Positions 35,257 to 44,036 of a stretch of DNA of 64,000 bases are shown here, piece after piece. This DNA comes from Thalassobellus citreus. GTDB taxonomy: Bacteria; Bacteroidota; Bacteroidia; Flavobacteriales; Flavobacteriaceae. Location of the stretch: the NCBI RefSeq assembly GCF_044385915.1, contig NZ_JBISCC010000124.1, positions 62,001 to 126,000 on the forward strand. The letters are read 5' to 3'. The position numbers and the translations under genes were made by a program. The first letter of the stretch is position 1. Each line of letters begins with the position of its first letter. The notes beneath the pieces are model-generated. The model worked only from the letters and a program-made list of their open reading frames with translations. It had not been told where the DNA came from and did not search any database.

Positions 35257-35290
35257 CCAAAAAAAAACTTCCTTTTAAAAAGGAAGTTTT
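35257..35290 (-). terminator. Terminator of the DUF1573 gene
   Basis: The stem AAAACTTCC/GGAAGTTTT (35264-35272 with 35282-35290) has a loop of nine A/T bases and, on the minus strand, is followed by a long T run. It ends the DUF1573 transcript 12 nt before the trmH start. Confidence 0.85.
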
Positions 35291-35313
35291 AATATGTTAT
35301 AAAATAGAATTTA

Positions 35314-35763
35314 CTATTTAACCTCTGTCTCTTTTACAGGATCTGGTTTAACTTTTCCTTTAATACGAATTATTTTTGTTGGTGCGTTTACGGCATTAGA
35401 AGTTAAAGTGACACTTTTAGAAAAAGCCCCAACTCTGTTTGTTGCGTATTTAACTTTAATTACAGCAGATGCTCCTGGAGCAATTGGCTCTTTTGGCCAT
35501 GTAGGAACTGTACATCCGCAAGATCCTTTTGCTTTTGTTATTACTAAAGGTGCATTACCTGTGTTAGTGAATTTAAACTCTCTTTTTCCATCGGCATTGT
35601 GCTCAATAGTACCGTAATCTATAGTTTCAGATTCGAATTCAATTTTTGCTCCATCTTTATTAGTAGTAGCCTCTTCAGTAGCTGTAGTTTTTGTAACGGT
35701 TTGAGCAACACTTATAGTTGTCATTGCTAGTAAAGCAAAGCTTAATAAAATTACTTTTTTCAT
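35314..35763 (-). CDS. DUF1573 domain protein, exported
   Basis: 149 aa. Signal peptide 1-20 (TTISVAQ). The rest is a single Ig-like DUF1573 fold (IDYGTIEHNADGKREFKFTNTG, NAPLVITKAKGSCGCTVPTW, PGASAVIKVKYATN). This is the typical short flavobacterial form. It lies alone with its own terminator. The role is unknown; many relatives respond to envelope stress or carry outer-membrane proteins. A TAGTTTTG box (35797-35804, minus strand) is a possible -7 element. Confidence 0.88.
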   Translation of the reverse strand: MKKVILLSFALLAMTTISVAQTVTKTTATEEATTNKDGAKIEFESETIDYGTIEHNADGKREFKFTNTGNAPLVITKAKGSCGCTVPTWPKEPIAPGASAVIKVKYATNRVGAFSKSVTLTSNAVNAPTKIIRIKGKVKPDPVKETEVK

Positions 35764-35928
35764 GTTTGTATGGGAATATTATGTTAATATATATGTCAAA
35801 ACTAACAAAACTTATTTAATCTCTTAAGTATTGGTAAGCAGAATTTTATTTTTAACATAATTTTATAACATCTTTTGAATTGACTAAATTCGCCATGAGA
35901 CAAAAATCCAAATTAAAATTTTATTTTT

Positions 35929-38532
35929 TTGACAGCAAAAACTAAGACTAAGAAGGAAACACCGTTAATGAAACAGTATAATGCTATTAAGGCAAAATAC
36001 CCTGATGCTTTGTTGTTGTTTCGTGTGGGCGATTTTTATGAAACCTTTGGAGAAGATGCTATTAAAACAGCAGGAATTTTAGGTATTATTTTAACTAAAC
36101 GAGGAGCTGGTAGCGAGAGTGAAATTGAGTTGGCAGGATTTCCGCATCATTCTATAAACACCTATTTGCCTAAGTTGGTTAAAGCAGGACAACGTGTTGC
36201 TATTTGCGATCAGTTAGAAGACCCTAAGCAAACAAAAACTATTGTAAAACGAGGCGTTACCGAATTAGTAACACCTGGAGTGGCTTTAAATGATGAGGTT
36301 TTAGTTTCTAAGTCTAATAACTTTTTGTGTTCGGTTTATTTTGATAAAAAATATATAGGAATTTCGTTTTTAGATATTTCTACAGGCGAGTTTTTAACGT
36401 CTCAAGGAAATGCCGAGTACATAGATAAGTTATTGCAAAATTTTAATCCGAGTGAAGTGTTGGTTTCTAAACAAAAACGAACCACTTTTAACGATACTTT
36501 TGGAAACGATTTTCATACATTTTATTTAGAAGATTGGATTTATCAAACCGATTATGCAAACGAAACTTTAATAAAACATTTTGATACTAAAACTTTAAAA
36601 GGTTTTGGTATTGACGATTTGCATGAAGGTATTATTGCATCGGGTTCTATTTTACATTATTTAGGCGAAACACAGCATAATAAATTACAACATATTGCTT
36701 CCATATCTAGAATTGCTGAAGATGATTATGTGTGGATGGATAAATTTACCATTAGAAATTTAGAGCTTTATAATTCTACCAATAATAATGCGGTAACACT
36801 TTTAAATGTTATTGATAAAACCATTTCGCCTATGGGCGGAAGGCTTTTAAAACGTTGGTTGGCATTGCCTTTAAAAAATGTTGAAAAAATAAAACAACGT
36901 CATGAAGTGGTTAGTTTTTTAACAAAGGAAAACACCGTGCTTCAAAAAATACAGAATCATATTAAGCTTATTGATGATTTAGAACGTTTAATTTCTAAAG
37001 TAGCCACATCAAAGGTGAGTCCTCGTGAAGTGATTCAACTTAAAAACTCTTTAGAAGCTATTGTGCCTATAAAATCATTGGCATCAAACTGCGATAATGA
37101 CTCTTTAAAAATTATTGGAGATACTTTGCAAAGTTGTGAAGTGCTTCGCGAAAAAATAAAAGAAACACTTAACGAAGAAGCTCCCGTAAATGTTTTAAAA
37201 GGGAATAGTATTGCTGCTGGTTTTTCTGCTGAGTTGGATGAATTACGAGGGTTATCTAAATCTGGAAAAGATTATCTTGATAATATGTTGGCACGAGAAA
37301 GCGAACGTACAGGAATTACCTCGCTTAAAATAGCTTCTAATAATGTTTTTGGGTATTATATTGAAGTACGTAATAGCCACAAGGATAAAGTGCCAGAAGA
37401 ATGGATACGTAAGCAAACTCTGGTAAATGCCGAACGTTATATTACTGAAGAACTTAAAGAATACGAAGCTAAAATTTTAGGAGCAGAAGATAGAATTCAA
37501 GCCATAGAGCAACAATTATTTTCAGAGTTGGTTAGTTGGTTAAGTCAATATATAAAACCCGTACAACAAAATGCATTTTTAGTAGGACAGTTAGACTGTT
37601 TGTGTGGTTTTGCGCAACTGGCAAAAGATAATAAGTATGTATATCCAGTTATTGATGATTCTTTCGATTTAGATATAAAAGATGGTCGCCACCCTGTTAT
37701 TGAAAAACAATTGCCAATTGGTGAAGCTTATATTGCTAATAATGTGTTTTTAGATAGAAGCACTCAGCAAATTATCATGATTACAGGACCTAACATGTCT
37801 GGTAAGTCGGCAATTTTACGTCAAACAGCACTTATTGTGTTATTGGCACAAATGGGAAGTTTTGTTCCCGCAAAAGAAGCTAGAATAGGTTTAGTAGATA
37901 AAATTTTTACTAGAGTAGGAGCTAGCGATAATATTTCTATGGGAGAATCGACCTTTATGGTAGAAATGAATGAAACAGCTTCTATATTAAATAATATTTC
38001 AGATAGAAGTTTGGTGCTGTTAGATGAAATTGGTCGTGGTACGAGTACTTATGATGGTATTTCTATAGCTTGGGCTATTAGTGAATATTTACATGAGCAT
38101 CCTGCAAAACCCAAAACACTTTTTGCAACACATTACCATGAGCTTAATGAAATGAGTGAAACCTTTGAGCGTATTAAAAATTTCAATGTTTCTGTAAAAG
38201 AATTAAAAGATAATGTGCTTTTTTTAAGAAAGCTAGTTGAAGGAGGTAGCGAACATAGTTTTGGTATTCATGTTGCAAAAATGGCAGGAATGCCACAGCA
38301 AGTTTTACGACGTGCAAATCAAGTTTTAAAGAAATTAGAGAAGTCTCATTCAAGCGAAGAGCTTACAAATAAGGTGAAATCGATAGAAGATGAGATGCAG
38401 CTCAGTTTTTTTAATTTAGACGACCCTTTGCTTGAAAATATTAAAGACGAAATACTACATATTGATATTGATACACTTACGCCTGTTGAAGCGCTTATGA
38501 AATTGAATGAAATTAAGCGAATGTTGGTTTAG
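35929..38532 (+). CDS. mutS: DNA mismatch repair protein MutS
   Basis: 867 aa. Mismatch-binding domain I starts MKQYNAIKAKYPDALLLFRVGDFYETFGEDA (the Phe-x-Glu reader is FYETF). Walker A is GPNMSGKSA near residue 620, Walker B with signature LLDEIGRGTSTYDG, and the dimerisation tail is at the C terminus. The start is TTG at 35929 (no ATG in frame upstream; the first ATG, at 35968, would remove conserved KETPLMKQY). MutS recognises mismatches with MutL. The gene is followed by two tRNA genes. Confidence 0.96.
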   Translation: MTAKTKTKKETPLMKQYNAIKAKYPDALLLFRVGDFYETFGEDAIKTAGILGIILTKRGAGSESEIELAGFPHHSINTYLPKLVKAGQRVAICDQLEDPKQTKTIVKRGVTELVTPGVALNDEVLVSKSNNFLCSVYFDKKYIGISFLDISTGEFLTSQGNAEYIDKLLQNFNPSEVLVSKQKRTTFNDTFGNDFHTFYLEDWIYQTDYANETLIKHFDTKTLKGFGIDDLHEGIIASGSILHYLGETQHNKLQHIASISRIAEDDYVWMDKFTIRNLELYNSTNNNAVTLLNVIDKTISPMGGRLLKRWLALPLKNVEKIKQRHEVVSFLTKENTVLQKIQNHIKLIDDLERLISKVATSKVSPREVIQLKNSLEAIVPIKSLASNCDNDSLKIIGDTLQSCEVLREKIKETLNEEAPVNVLKGNSIAAGFSAELDELRGLSKSGKDYLDNMLARESERTGITSLKIASNNVFGYYIEVRNSHKDKVPEEWIRKQTLVNAERYITEELKEYEAKILGAEDRIQAIEQQLFSELVSWLSQYIKPVQQNAFLVGQLDCLCGFAQLAKDNKYVYPVIDDSFDLDIKDGRHPVIEKQLPIGEAYIANNVFLDRSTQQIIMITGPNMSGKSAILRQTALIVLLAQMGSFVPAKEARIGLVDKIFTRVGASDNISMGESTFMVEMNETASILNNISDRSLVLLDEIGRGTSTYDGISIAWAISEYLHEHPAKPKTLFATHYHELNEMSETFERIKNFNVSVKELKDNVLFLRKLVEGGSEHSFGIHVAKMAGMPQQVLRRANQVLKKLEKSHSSEELTNKVKSIEDEMQLSFFNLDDPLLENIKDEILHIDIDTLTPVEALMKLNEIKRMLV

Positions 38533-38577
38533 AAAAAGCGTGATTAAAAATAGTTTTATTTTTTTTGCAAAAAGGCT

Positions 38578-38606
38578 TTGCAGTTTCTATAAAAGTTTTA
38601 AATTTG
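38578..38606 (+). promoter_or_regulatory. Promoter of the tRNA-Gly/tRNA-Leu operon
   Basis: TTG (38578-38580), 18 nt, then TAAATTTG (38599-38606). Transcription would begin near 38613, about 33 nt upstream of mature tRNA-Gly. Confidence 0.65.
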
Positions 38607-38645
38607 CATCCGCAATAGCGATGTTGCTTCGTTCATTAAAAGACT

Positions 38646-38717
38646 GCGAAAGTAGCTCAGGGGTAGAGCATCACCTTGCCAAGGTGGGGGTCGCGGGTTC
38701 AAATCCCGTCTTTCGCT
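38646..38717 (+). tRNA. tRNA-Gly (anticodon GCC)
   Basis: 72 nt with full cloverleaf. Acceptor GCGAAAG pairs with CTTTCGC, the anticodon stem CACCT(T)/AAGGTG encloses GCC, and the T-arm is GCGGGTTCAAATCCCGT. No CCA is encoded. 26 nt separate it from tRNA-Leu and both probably come from one transcript. Confidence 0.97.
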
Positions 38718-38742
38718 CTGAGACTTTCTTAAAATATACCAA

Positions 38743-38826
38743 GCTGAAGTGGTGGAATTGGTAGACACGTTGGACTTAAAATCCAATGTCCATTAGGACG
38801 TACGGGTTCAAGTCCCGTCTTCAGTA
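38743..38826 (+). tRNA. tRNA-Leu (anticodon TAA)
   Basis: 84 nt class II tRNA. Acceptor GCTGAAG pairs with CTTCAGT (first pair G-T), the D-arm is GGTGGAATTGGTAGAC, the anticodon stem TTGGA/TCCAA encloses CTTAAAA (anticodon TAA), a long variable arm follows, and the T-arm is ACGGGTTCAAGTCCCGT. Confidence 0.97.
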
Positions 38827-38830
38827 CAAA

Positions 38831-38862
38831 AGCCTTATCTTTTATTAGATAAGGCTTTTTTT
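38831..38862 (+). terminator. Terminator of the tRNA operon
   Basis: Stem AGCCTTATCT/AGATAAGGCT (38831-38840 with 38847-38856) with a 6-nt loop followed by a T run. It lies 5 nt past the tRNA-Leu end. Confidence 0.93.
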
Positions 38863-39174
38863 GTTTAGGTAAATTATTAATTAAACTTTCTGAATGTTAT
38901 TGTAGGTCTTTGTAATAGATAAGTAATTAAGACTTTATTATAAGTAAAGCATTTTGTGTATTTTGCCGAATAAATAAGTATTTAAACGATTATTTTAAAT
39001 ATTTTTACTATCTTAGATGTGAGAATTAAAAGAGTGAAACATAAAGAGATAGCGAATAGCTTCTAAAAGAAACACTCATTTTTCTATATTAAAGGCTCTA
39101 TTTGATGGCTTGATGCCGGTATAGAGCCTTTTCATTCGTTTTGTTTATTGCTAAAGTTTTATCTTTTTTATACA
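38863..39174. other. Gene-free stretch with two hairpins
   Basis: Nothing coding. A weak paired element (GAGTG 39032-39036 with CACTC 39073-39077, enclosing AGC/GCT) is followed by a strong hairpin at 39091-39131. On the minus strand that hairpin lies just after the GH2 gene. An independent small RNA on the plus strand is possible but no promoter match was found. Confidence 0.35.
39091..39131 (-). terminator. Probable terminator of the GH2 gene
   Basis: Stem AAAGGCTCTA/TAGAGCCTTT (39091-39100 with 39122-39131) with a 21-nt interior that itself pairs (GGC/GCC). On the minus strand it is followed by TTTAATAT, 44 nt after the GH2 stop. It could also act on the plus strand. Confidence 0.6.
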
Positions 39175-40986
39175 CTACTTTATCTTATAATAATCTTGTA
39201 GTATATAAAATGCTTTTTTCTTAATCCCTTTTTCTGAAATTAAGCCTTTTCTGTTCCATCCGTCTTGCACGTTTGGTAATTGTCTAAGAGGCGACATAAA
39301 ATCTACTAAAATCCAAGGCGTCATACCAGCCAATCCATCTATTTTATTAAACATAGCAAGGTTTTCTATATATAAGTTTTCTTGGTATTCTTCGCTCCAA
39401 CGGGTAAGTTTATCGGCATAAAACCCTTGTAAAGCCCCACCACCAAACTCACTCACTATAATAGGTTTATCAACACTCGATGTAATCGTTTTTTTTCTAC
39501 ATTCTTCAGGTAAGCCTCCATACCATCCTAAATATTCATTAAAGCTCACAATATCGAGATATTTCATAATAGGATCGCTAATGGTATAGTGGTTTTCAGG
39601 GTTTCCATCACCTGCCTGGTCTTTTTTACAGGCAGCACTTAGTAAACGTGTATTGTCAATAGTTTTGATATGTTCTGCTATAGCTTTTAAGAATTCGTTT
39701 CGGGCATTTGTTGGAATGGTTTCATTAGCAATTGACCAAATAATAGAGCTCGCTCTGTTGTAATCTCGATTTATAAGCTCTGAGTATTGATTTTTTGCTT
39801 TCTGAAGTACTTCTGGGTTGTCCCATTCAATCCCCCAATATAAGGGTAGTTCTTCCCAAAGCAGAATGCCCATTTCATCTGCTAATCTTACAATGTTTTC
39901 TTGGTGAGGATAATGCGCTAAGCGAATAAAGTTACATCCTAATTCTTTTGCCCATCCTAGCACTAATTTTGCATCATCAATAGAGTTTGCTCTGTCTCTG
40001 CGGAGCGGATTCTCATCATGAAGCGAAATTCCTTTTAAGAATACAGGATTGCCATTTAGTAGTATTTGTTTGCCTTCTGTATCAATGGTTCTAAACCCAA
40101 TATTGTCATCAATTGTTTCCGTTTCCGTTTTAATAGAAACCTTATAAAGTTTTGGGGTTTCAGGCGACCAAAGTTTTAGGTTTTTTACATTAATAGTAAA
40201 GTTGCAAGTGCCAGTTGAATCAACAATAATTTCTTTGTTAACTTTTAATTCAGGGATTATAATCTTTACCTTTTGAGAAAGTGATGCCCCAGTAAGTATT
40301 ATACTTCCATCAATTTGTTTGGTTTTGAGATTAAGTGTCGATTTATTAAGTGATAAAAAATAATTACTAACAAACGTTTTTGGTACTTCTAATAGCTTAA
40401 CATCGCGTGTTATTCCTCCATGGTTATACCAATCGGTTACTTTTGCAGGAATTTGATCTTTAGAGCGGGTATTGTTTACGCCTACAATTAAATAGTTGTC
40501 TTTTTCTTTAATAAGATGCGTAACTTCGAAGCAAAAAGGGGTAAAACCACCTTCGTGTTTTCCTAGAATTTCTCCGTTGAAAGTAATCGTGCTATTGTAA
40601 TTGGCAGCTCCTAAGTAAATATAATAACGCTTATCTTTAGCAATGTTTTCTTTATCAAAAGTTTTACGATACCAAATACTACCTTCATAATATAAAAGTT
40701 CAGGTTTTTGAGCATTCCATCCACCAGGAACCCATAGTGTTTGTGCCGAATCAAAACTATATTCAACTCTGTCTGTTTTATCCTTTTGTTTCGTGTTTTT
40801 ATAAAGCGGCATAAAACCAATTTGACCCCTCTCATAAGGATCCATTACGTATTTCCATTTACCGTTTAAACTGGTGAAAGTTCTATTTTGTGTATTAGAA
40901 ATAAATACTTCTTGGCTATTTACTTGAGATATACTTGTAAGTAATAATAGTAAAAATAATAATAAGGGATTTTTAATTTTAAACAT
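39175..40986 (-). CDS. GH2 glycosidase, probable beta-glucuronidase/galacturonidase
   Basis: 603 aa. Signal peptide 1-25 (LTSISQVNSQ). Glycoside hydrolase family 2 domains in order: galactose-binding-like N-domain (about 30-200), Ig-like (200-300) and TIM barrel (300-600). Acid/base Glu422 is in SIANET and the nucleophile Glu513 in VSEFGG. GWNRKG near the end supplies Asn578-x-Lys580, the N-x-K motif that grips the carboxylate of uronic acids in beta-glucuronidases. Thus a glucuronidase or galacturonidase acting in the periplasm is likely. It lies about 6 kb from the GH28 and uxaA genes. Confidence 0.9.
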   Translation of the reverse strand: MFKIKNPLLLFLLLLLTSISQVNSQEVFISNTQNRTFTSLNGKWKYVMDPYERGQIGFMPLYKNTKQKDKTDRVEYSFDSAQTLWVPGGWNAQKPELLYYEGSIWYRKTFDKENIAKDKRYYIYLGAANYNSTITFNGEILGKHEGGFTPFCFEVTHLIKEKDNYLIVGVNNTRSKDQIPAKVTDWYNHGGITRDVKLLEVPKTFVSNYFLSLNKSTLNLKTKQIDGSIILTGASLSQKVKIIIPELKVNKEIIVDSTGTCNFTINVKNLKLWSPETPKLYKVSIKTETETIDDNIGFRTIDTEGKQILLNGNPVFLKGISLHDENPLRRDRANSIDDAKLVLGWAKELGCNFIRLAHYPHQENIVRLADEMGILLWEELPLYWGIEWDNPEVLQKAKNQYSELINRDYNRASSIIWSIANETIPTNARNEFLKAIAEHIKTIDNTRLLSAACKKDQAGDGNPENHYTISDPIMKYLDIVSFNEYLGWYGGLPEECRKKTITSSVDKPIIVSEFGGGALQGFYADKLTRWSEEYQENLYIENLAMFNKIDGLAGMTPWILVDFMSPLRQLPNVQDGWNRKGLISEKGIKKKAFYILQDYYKIK

Positions 40987-41110
40987 AGTGTATTAATTAA
41001 GATACCTCAAATATAAATACTTACTAATAGATATATGGTAAGTTATTTAAGTTTTTGATGTTCCAATATCTTCTATATATTTATTTAAGAATAGCCTTTT
41101 ATGTTATTTT

Positions 41111-42004
41111 TTATTCATTAACCTTGTAAGCAACCAATTTGTTGTTGAAAAAAGTAGGTATGAGAAGCGTGTTTTCATCTTTTATGATGCCTATATCAGC
41201 CGTTTCAATATTATTTTCTTTAGTTGAAAGTAAAGATGTTAGTTTTCCGTTTTTAACTAAAAAAACTTCCCCTTTCCAGTTAGAAACTAAATAGCTTCCA
41301 GAGTTCATTCTTTCAATGCCATCACCTTTAGAGATGCCTTCGCAAATAACGGTTGCTTTTTTTGATGTTTTATTATATGAAGTGAATTTCCCGTCAGAAG
41401 AAGCTATTAAAACACGATTTTCTTCAACAAAAATACCATTTGGTTTAACGATATCTGATTTCCATAAAGAAATAGTATCGTCTTTTAAAATTAAAATTTT
41501 ACCTGTATCCATATCTGTAATAAAAACGGTTCCGTCTTTATCAATAGAAATATCATTTAGCATTCCTGCATCAGTAACTGGGTGTTTTTTAATGATAGCA
41601 TTAGTTTCGACGTTAATAGATATGACTTCGTCAACGTCAGTAACATAGAGTATATTACCAAAAAGACCAAGACCTTTTGGAGAACTCATGTCTTTAACCT
41701 ACTCTAGTTCAGTAATATTACCATTTTTATCTAGTTTGGAAATGAATCCATTTTCATCTTTTTTTCTTGGATTTAGATTGACATTTGATACATAAATAAC
41801 TTGTCGGGTTTCGTCATACAAAGCAGATTCTGGTGTTTTAAATACAGAGTCTGTTTCCCAAAGAAATTCTATACTAGGTGCTGTATCTTTTTTTATTACA
41901 GCTATAGATTCATTAATTTCTTTTTCTTTTTTATTGTTTTTACAAGAACAAAATAAAATAATACTTGATAAAATAACCGTTAAAAATTTCATTTTGCATT
42001 TCAT
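41111..42004 (-). pseudogene. SMP-30/gluconolactonase-like lipoprotein interrupted by an amber codon
   Basis: One frame runs from ATG 42004 (or 41992) to the stop at 41111 with a single internal TAG at 41699-41701. Upstream is the lipoprotein signal (Cys in ILFCSCKNNKK) and FLWETDSVFKTPESALYD. Downstream the propeller continues (MSSPKGLGLFGNILYVTDVD, MLNDISIDKDGTVFITDMD, PNGIFVEENRVLIAS). The codon context is ...ITELE-stop-VKDMSSPKG, where related proteins have Trp, so one G-to-A change (TGG to TAG) would explain it. SMP-30 proteins hydrolyse sugar lactones or bind metals in a six-blade propeller. Could be a true pseudogene, a tolerated nonsense codon or a read error. Confidence 0.87.
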
Positions 42005-42071
42005 AGAAATTAAATTTAAATATTGATTTTATATAAAAATACTAAAAATTAATTTTTGAAAAGAAAAAGGC

Positions 42072-42108
42072 AAAAAAAAAGAGAAGCTAAATGCTTCTCT
42101 TTTTTTTT
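42072..42108 (-). terminator. Terminator of the LEA-like lipoprotein gene
   Basis: Stem with AAGAGAAGC/GCTTCTCTT core (about 42072-42087 with 42093-42108), a short loop and long A/T tails; active in both directions. It lies 18 nt past the stop at 42126. Confidence 0.9.
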
Positions 42109-42125
42109 ACTTGATTTAAACGAAA

Positions 42126-42521
42126 TTATTTAATCTTAATTCCGTCAATTTTATTGTTTACAGCATCTTTAGCGTCATTTACAGTTTTACCTGCAGCATC
42201 AGCAGCATCGTTAACTGCATCACCAGCGGCATCTACAGTGTTGTCAATAGCTTTTCCTGCAGCGTCTACAGCATCTCCAGCAGCATCAACAGTTTTGTCA
42301 ATAGCATTTCCAGCAGCGTCTACAGCATTTTCAACAGCATCTCCTGTTGCTTCGGCAGCGTTTTCAACGGCATCACCTGTAGATTTAGCAGCATTTTCAA
42401 CGGCATCACTTGCATTTTCAACAGCGTCTTCAACAGATTCTGCTTTTTTTGTATCTCTACATGATGTGAAAGAAAGGCTTAATACTAATAATAAAGCGGT
42501 ACTTAATAATAATTTTTTCAT
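42126..42521 (-). CDS. LEA-like repeat lipoprotein
   Basis: 131 aa. Lipoprotein signal with Cys21 (LSLSFTSCRDTK). Residues 30-120 are about eight imperfect 11-mers of the form DAV-(E/D)-NA-x-x-A-x-G, rich in Ala and Asp, like group 3 LEA and YtxH-type proteins that form amphipathic helices and protect during drying or other stress. Codon use is biased as expected for the repeat. An opposite-strand frame (42154-42546) is only its shadow. The exact role is unknown, but an outer-membrane lipoprotein with a long helix is inferred. Confidence 0.85.
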   Translation of the reverse strand: MKKLLLSTALLLVLSLSFTSCRDTKKAESVEDAVENASDAVENAAKSTGDAVENAAEATGDAVENAVDAAGNAIDKTVDAAGDAVDAAGKAIDNTVDAAGDAVNDAADAAGKTVNDAKDAVNNKIDGIKIK

Positions 42522-42611
42522 TGGTTTTTGTTTTAGTGTTTTTTAATGGTTACTAATTTACTAACTTTTGCTTTATTTAGGTATGATATATACTAAAATT
42601 ATTAACAAATG

Positions 42612-43850
42612 TTAATTAATACGTAGATAATTAAGTATTTGGTTTACGGCCCCTATATTATCTTTGATATATTCTGAATTATTAGACCCACTTTCTTTAC
42701 AAAAGTCACTATTATCAATTAATTTATTTAAAATAGTATCAAAATCAGCTTGATTAGAAATAGAAAACATCCCCTGATTATCAATTAAAGCTTGTGCTTC
42801 AGGGAATTTAGAATGGTTATTTCCAATAATTATGGGAACTCCAAAAACAGCCGGTTCCAACGTATTGTGTAGGCCCGTGTTTCCAAGTGCTCCTCCAACA
42901 TACGCAATATCTGCGTAATTATAGATTTTAGTTAGAATGCCAATAGTATCTATTATAAATACGTTGGCACCAGCAATATTTACTGCCTCTTTTTCTGAAA
43001 ACAAAATAGTTTTTACTTTCAGTTTATTCTTTAAATTATTTATTTGAGAGCTTTTAATATTATGAGGCGCAATAATAAATTTTACATCATTAGATGCGTT
43101 TGAGTTTATATAATTAATAAATAATTCTTCTCCTTCAGGCCAAGTACTACCTGCAACAATGCATAGTTTGTTTTGTTTAAATTCTGAAATAAAATCTAAA
43201 GTATTGTCTTGCTCTAACTGGCTATAAACACGATCAAAACGAGTGTCTCCAGAAACGGTAACGTTTTTATAGTTTATAGATTCTAGTAGCTGCTTAGATA
43301 CTTCATTTTGAGTAAAAATATGATTGAATGCAAAAAGAGCGTCTCTTAATTGTTTACCATAAAATTTAAAAAACGATTGATTCTGTCTAAAAGCTGCAGA
43401 AATTAATACAGTAGGTAATTTTCGTTCTTTTAATTCATTTAAAAAATTTGGCCAAATATCATATTTAACAAAAACAGTAAGTTCTGGGCTAACGATGTCT
43501 AAAAATTGTTTAGCATTTTTTTTAGTATCTAAAGGAAGGTAAACAACAACATCTGCAATAGGCGTGTTTTTTCTTATTTCATAACCAGAAGGCGAAAAAA
43601 AGCTAAGTATAATTTTATGGTTTGTATAGTGTTTTCTTAGTTCTTTAAAAACAGGAAGTCCTTGTTCATATTCTCCTAAAGAGGCACAATGAAACCAAAG
43701 AGTCTTGTCGTTTTTATTTAAGCTGTTTTTTAGTGTTTCAAAGGTGTTTGATCGCCCAATCGTACCTTTTTTTATTTTCGAATTAAAAGGAGCCACACAT
43801 TTTAATCCAAAATGTGTTAAGTGTATGCCTATGTTATATATAAAACCCAA
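42612..43850 (-). CDS. waaA: 3-deoxy-D-manno-octulosonic acid (Kdo) transferase
   Basis: 412 aa GT30 glycosyltransferase that adds Kdo to lipid A at the inner membrane's cytoplasmic face. Membrane-associated N-terminal helix, then the GT-B blocks: TLWFHCASLGEYEQGLPV, VFVKYDIWPNFLNEL, CIVAGSTWPEGEE and the C-terminal AYVGGALGNTGLHNTLEPAVFG for CMP-Kdo binding. The diagnostic Glu in SLGE is present. Divergent from the DegT gene. Confidence 0.95.
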   Translation of the reverse strand: MGFIYNIGIHLTHFGLKCVAPFNSKIKKGTIGRSNTFETLKNSLNKNDKTLWFHCASLGEYEQGLPVFKELRKHYTNHKIILSFFSPSGYEIRKNTPIADVVVYLPLDTKKNAKQFLDIVSPELTVFVKYDIWPNFLNELKERKLPTVLISAAFRQNQSFFKFYGKQLRDALFAFNHIFTQNEVSKQLLESINYKNVTVSGDTRFDRVYSQLEQDNTLDFISEFKQNKLCIVAGSTWPEGEELFINYINSNASNDVKFIIAPHNIKSSQINNLKNKLKVKTILFSEKEAVNIAGANVFIIDTIGILTKIYNYADIAYVGGALGNTGLHNTLEPAVFGVPIIIGNNHSKFPEAQALIDNQGMFSISNQADFDTILNKLIDNSDFCKESGSNNSEYIKDNIGAVNQILNYLRIN

Positions 43851-43927
43851 TTTTTTTATTTGCTGCTAAAATACATTTCTTTAAAATAAAATTCTTTGTT
43901 AAATTAATATTATTCATAAATGTTTCA

Positions 43928-43958
43928 TTGGTTAACGTTATTGAATTTTGTAATTTCG
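43928..43958 (+). promoter_or_regulatory. Putative promoter for the DegT-galE operon
   Basis: TTG (43928-43930), 20 nt, TAATTTCG (43951-43958). The -7 element has one mismatch to TAnnTTTG. It would give a leader of about 73 nt before 44037. Confidence 0.4.
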
Positions 43959-44036
43959 TTTGCTACAAATTGCCCAATAAAGGGTTTTCGTTAAAAGAGT
44001 CTTATTTCTAAAAATATAGGCTATAATTTTTTTTAC

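Noticed and set aside
35895..35928. ATG at 35895 as mutS start
   Set aside because: It is in another frame; the conserved N terminus fits TTG 35929.
38507..38764. Plus-strand 85-aa and minus-strand 62-aa frames over tRNA genes
   Set aside because: They run through tRNA-Gly and tRNA-Leu, so are chance.
42154..42546. 130-aa plus-strand frame opposite the LEA-like lipoprotein
   Set aside because: It is the complement of a low-complexity repeat gene; Ser/Ala/Pro text has no family and the opposite gene has a signal peptide and terminator.
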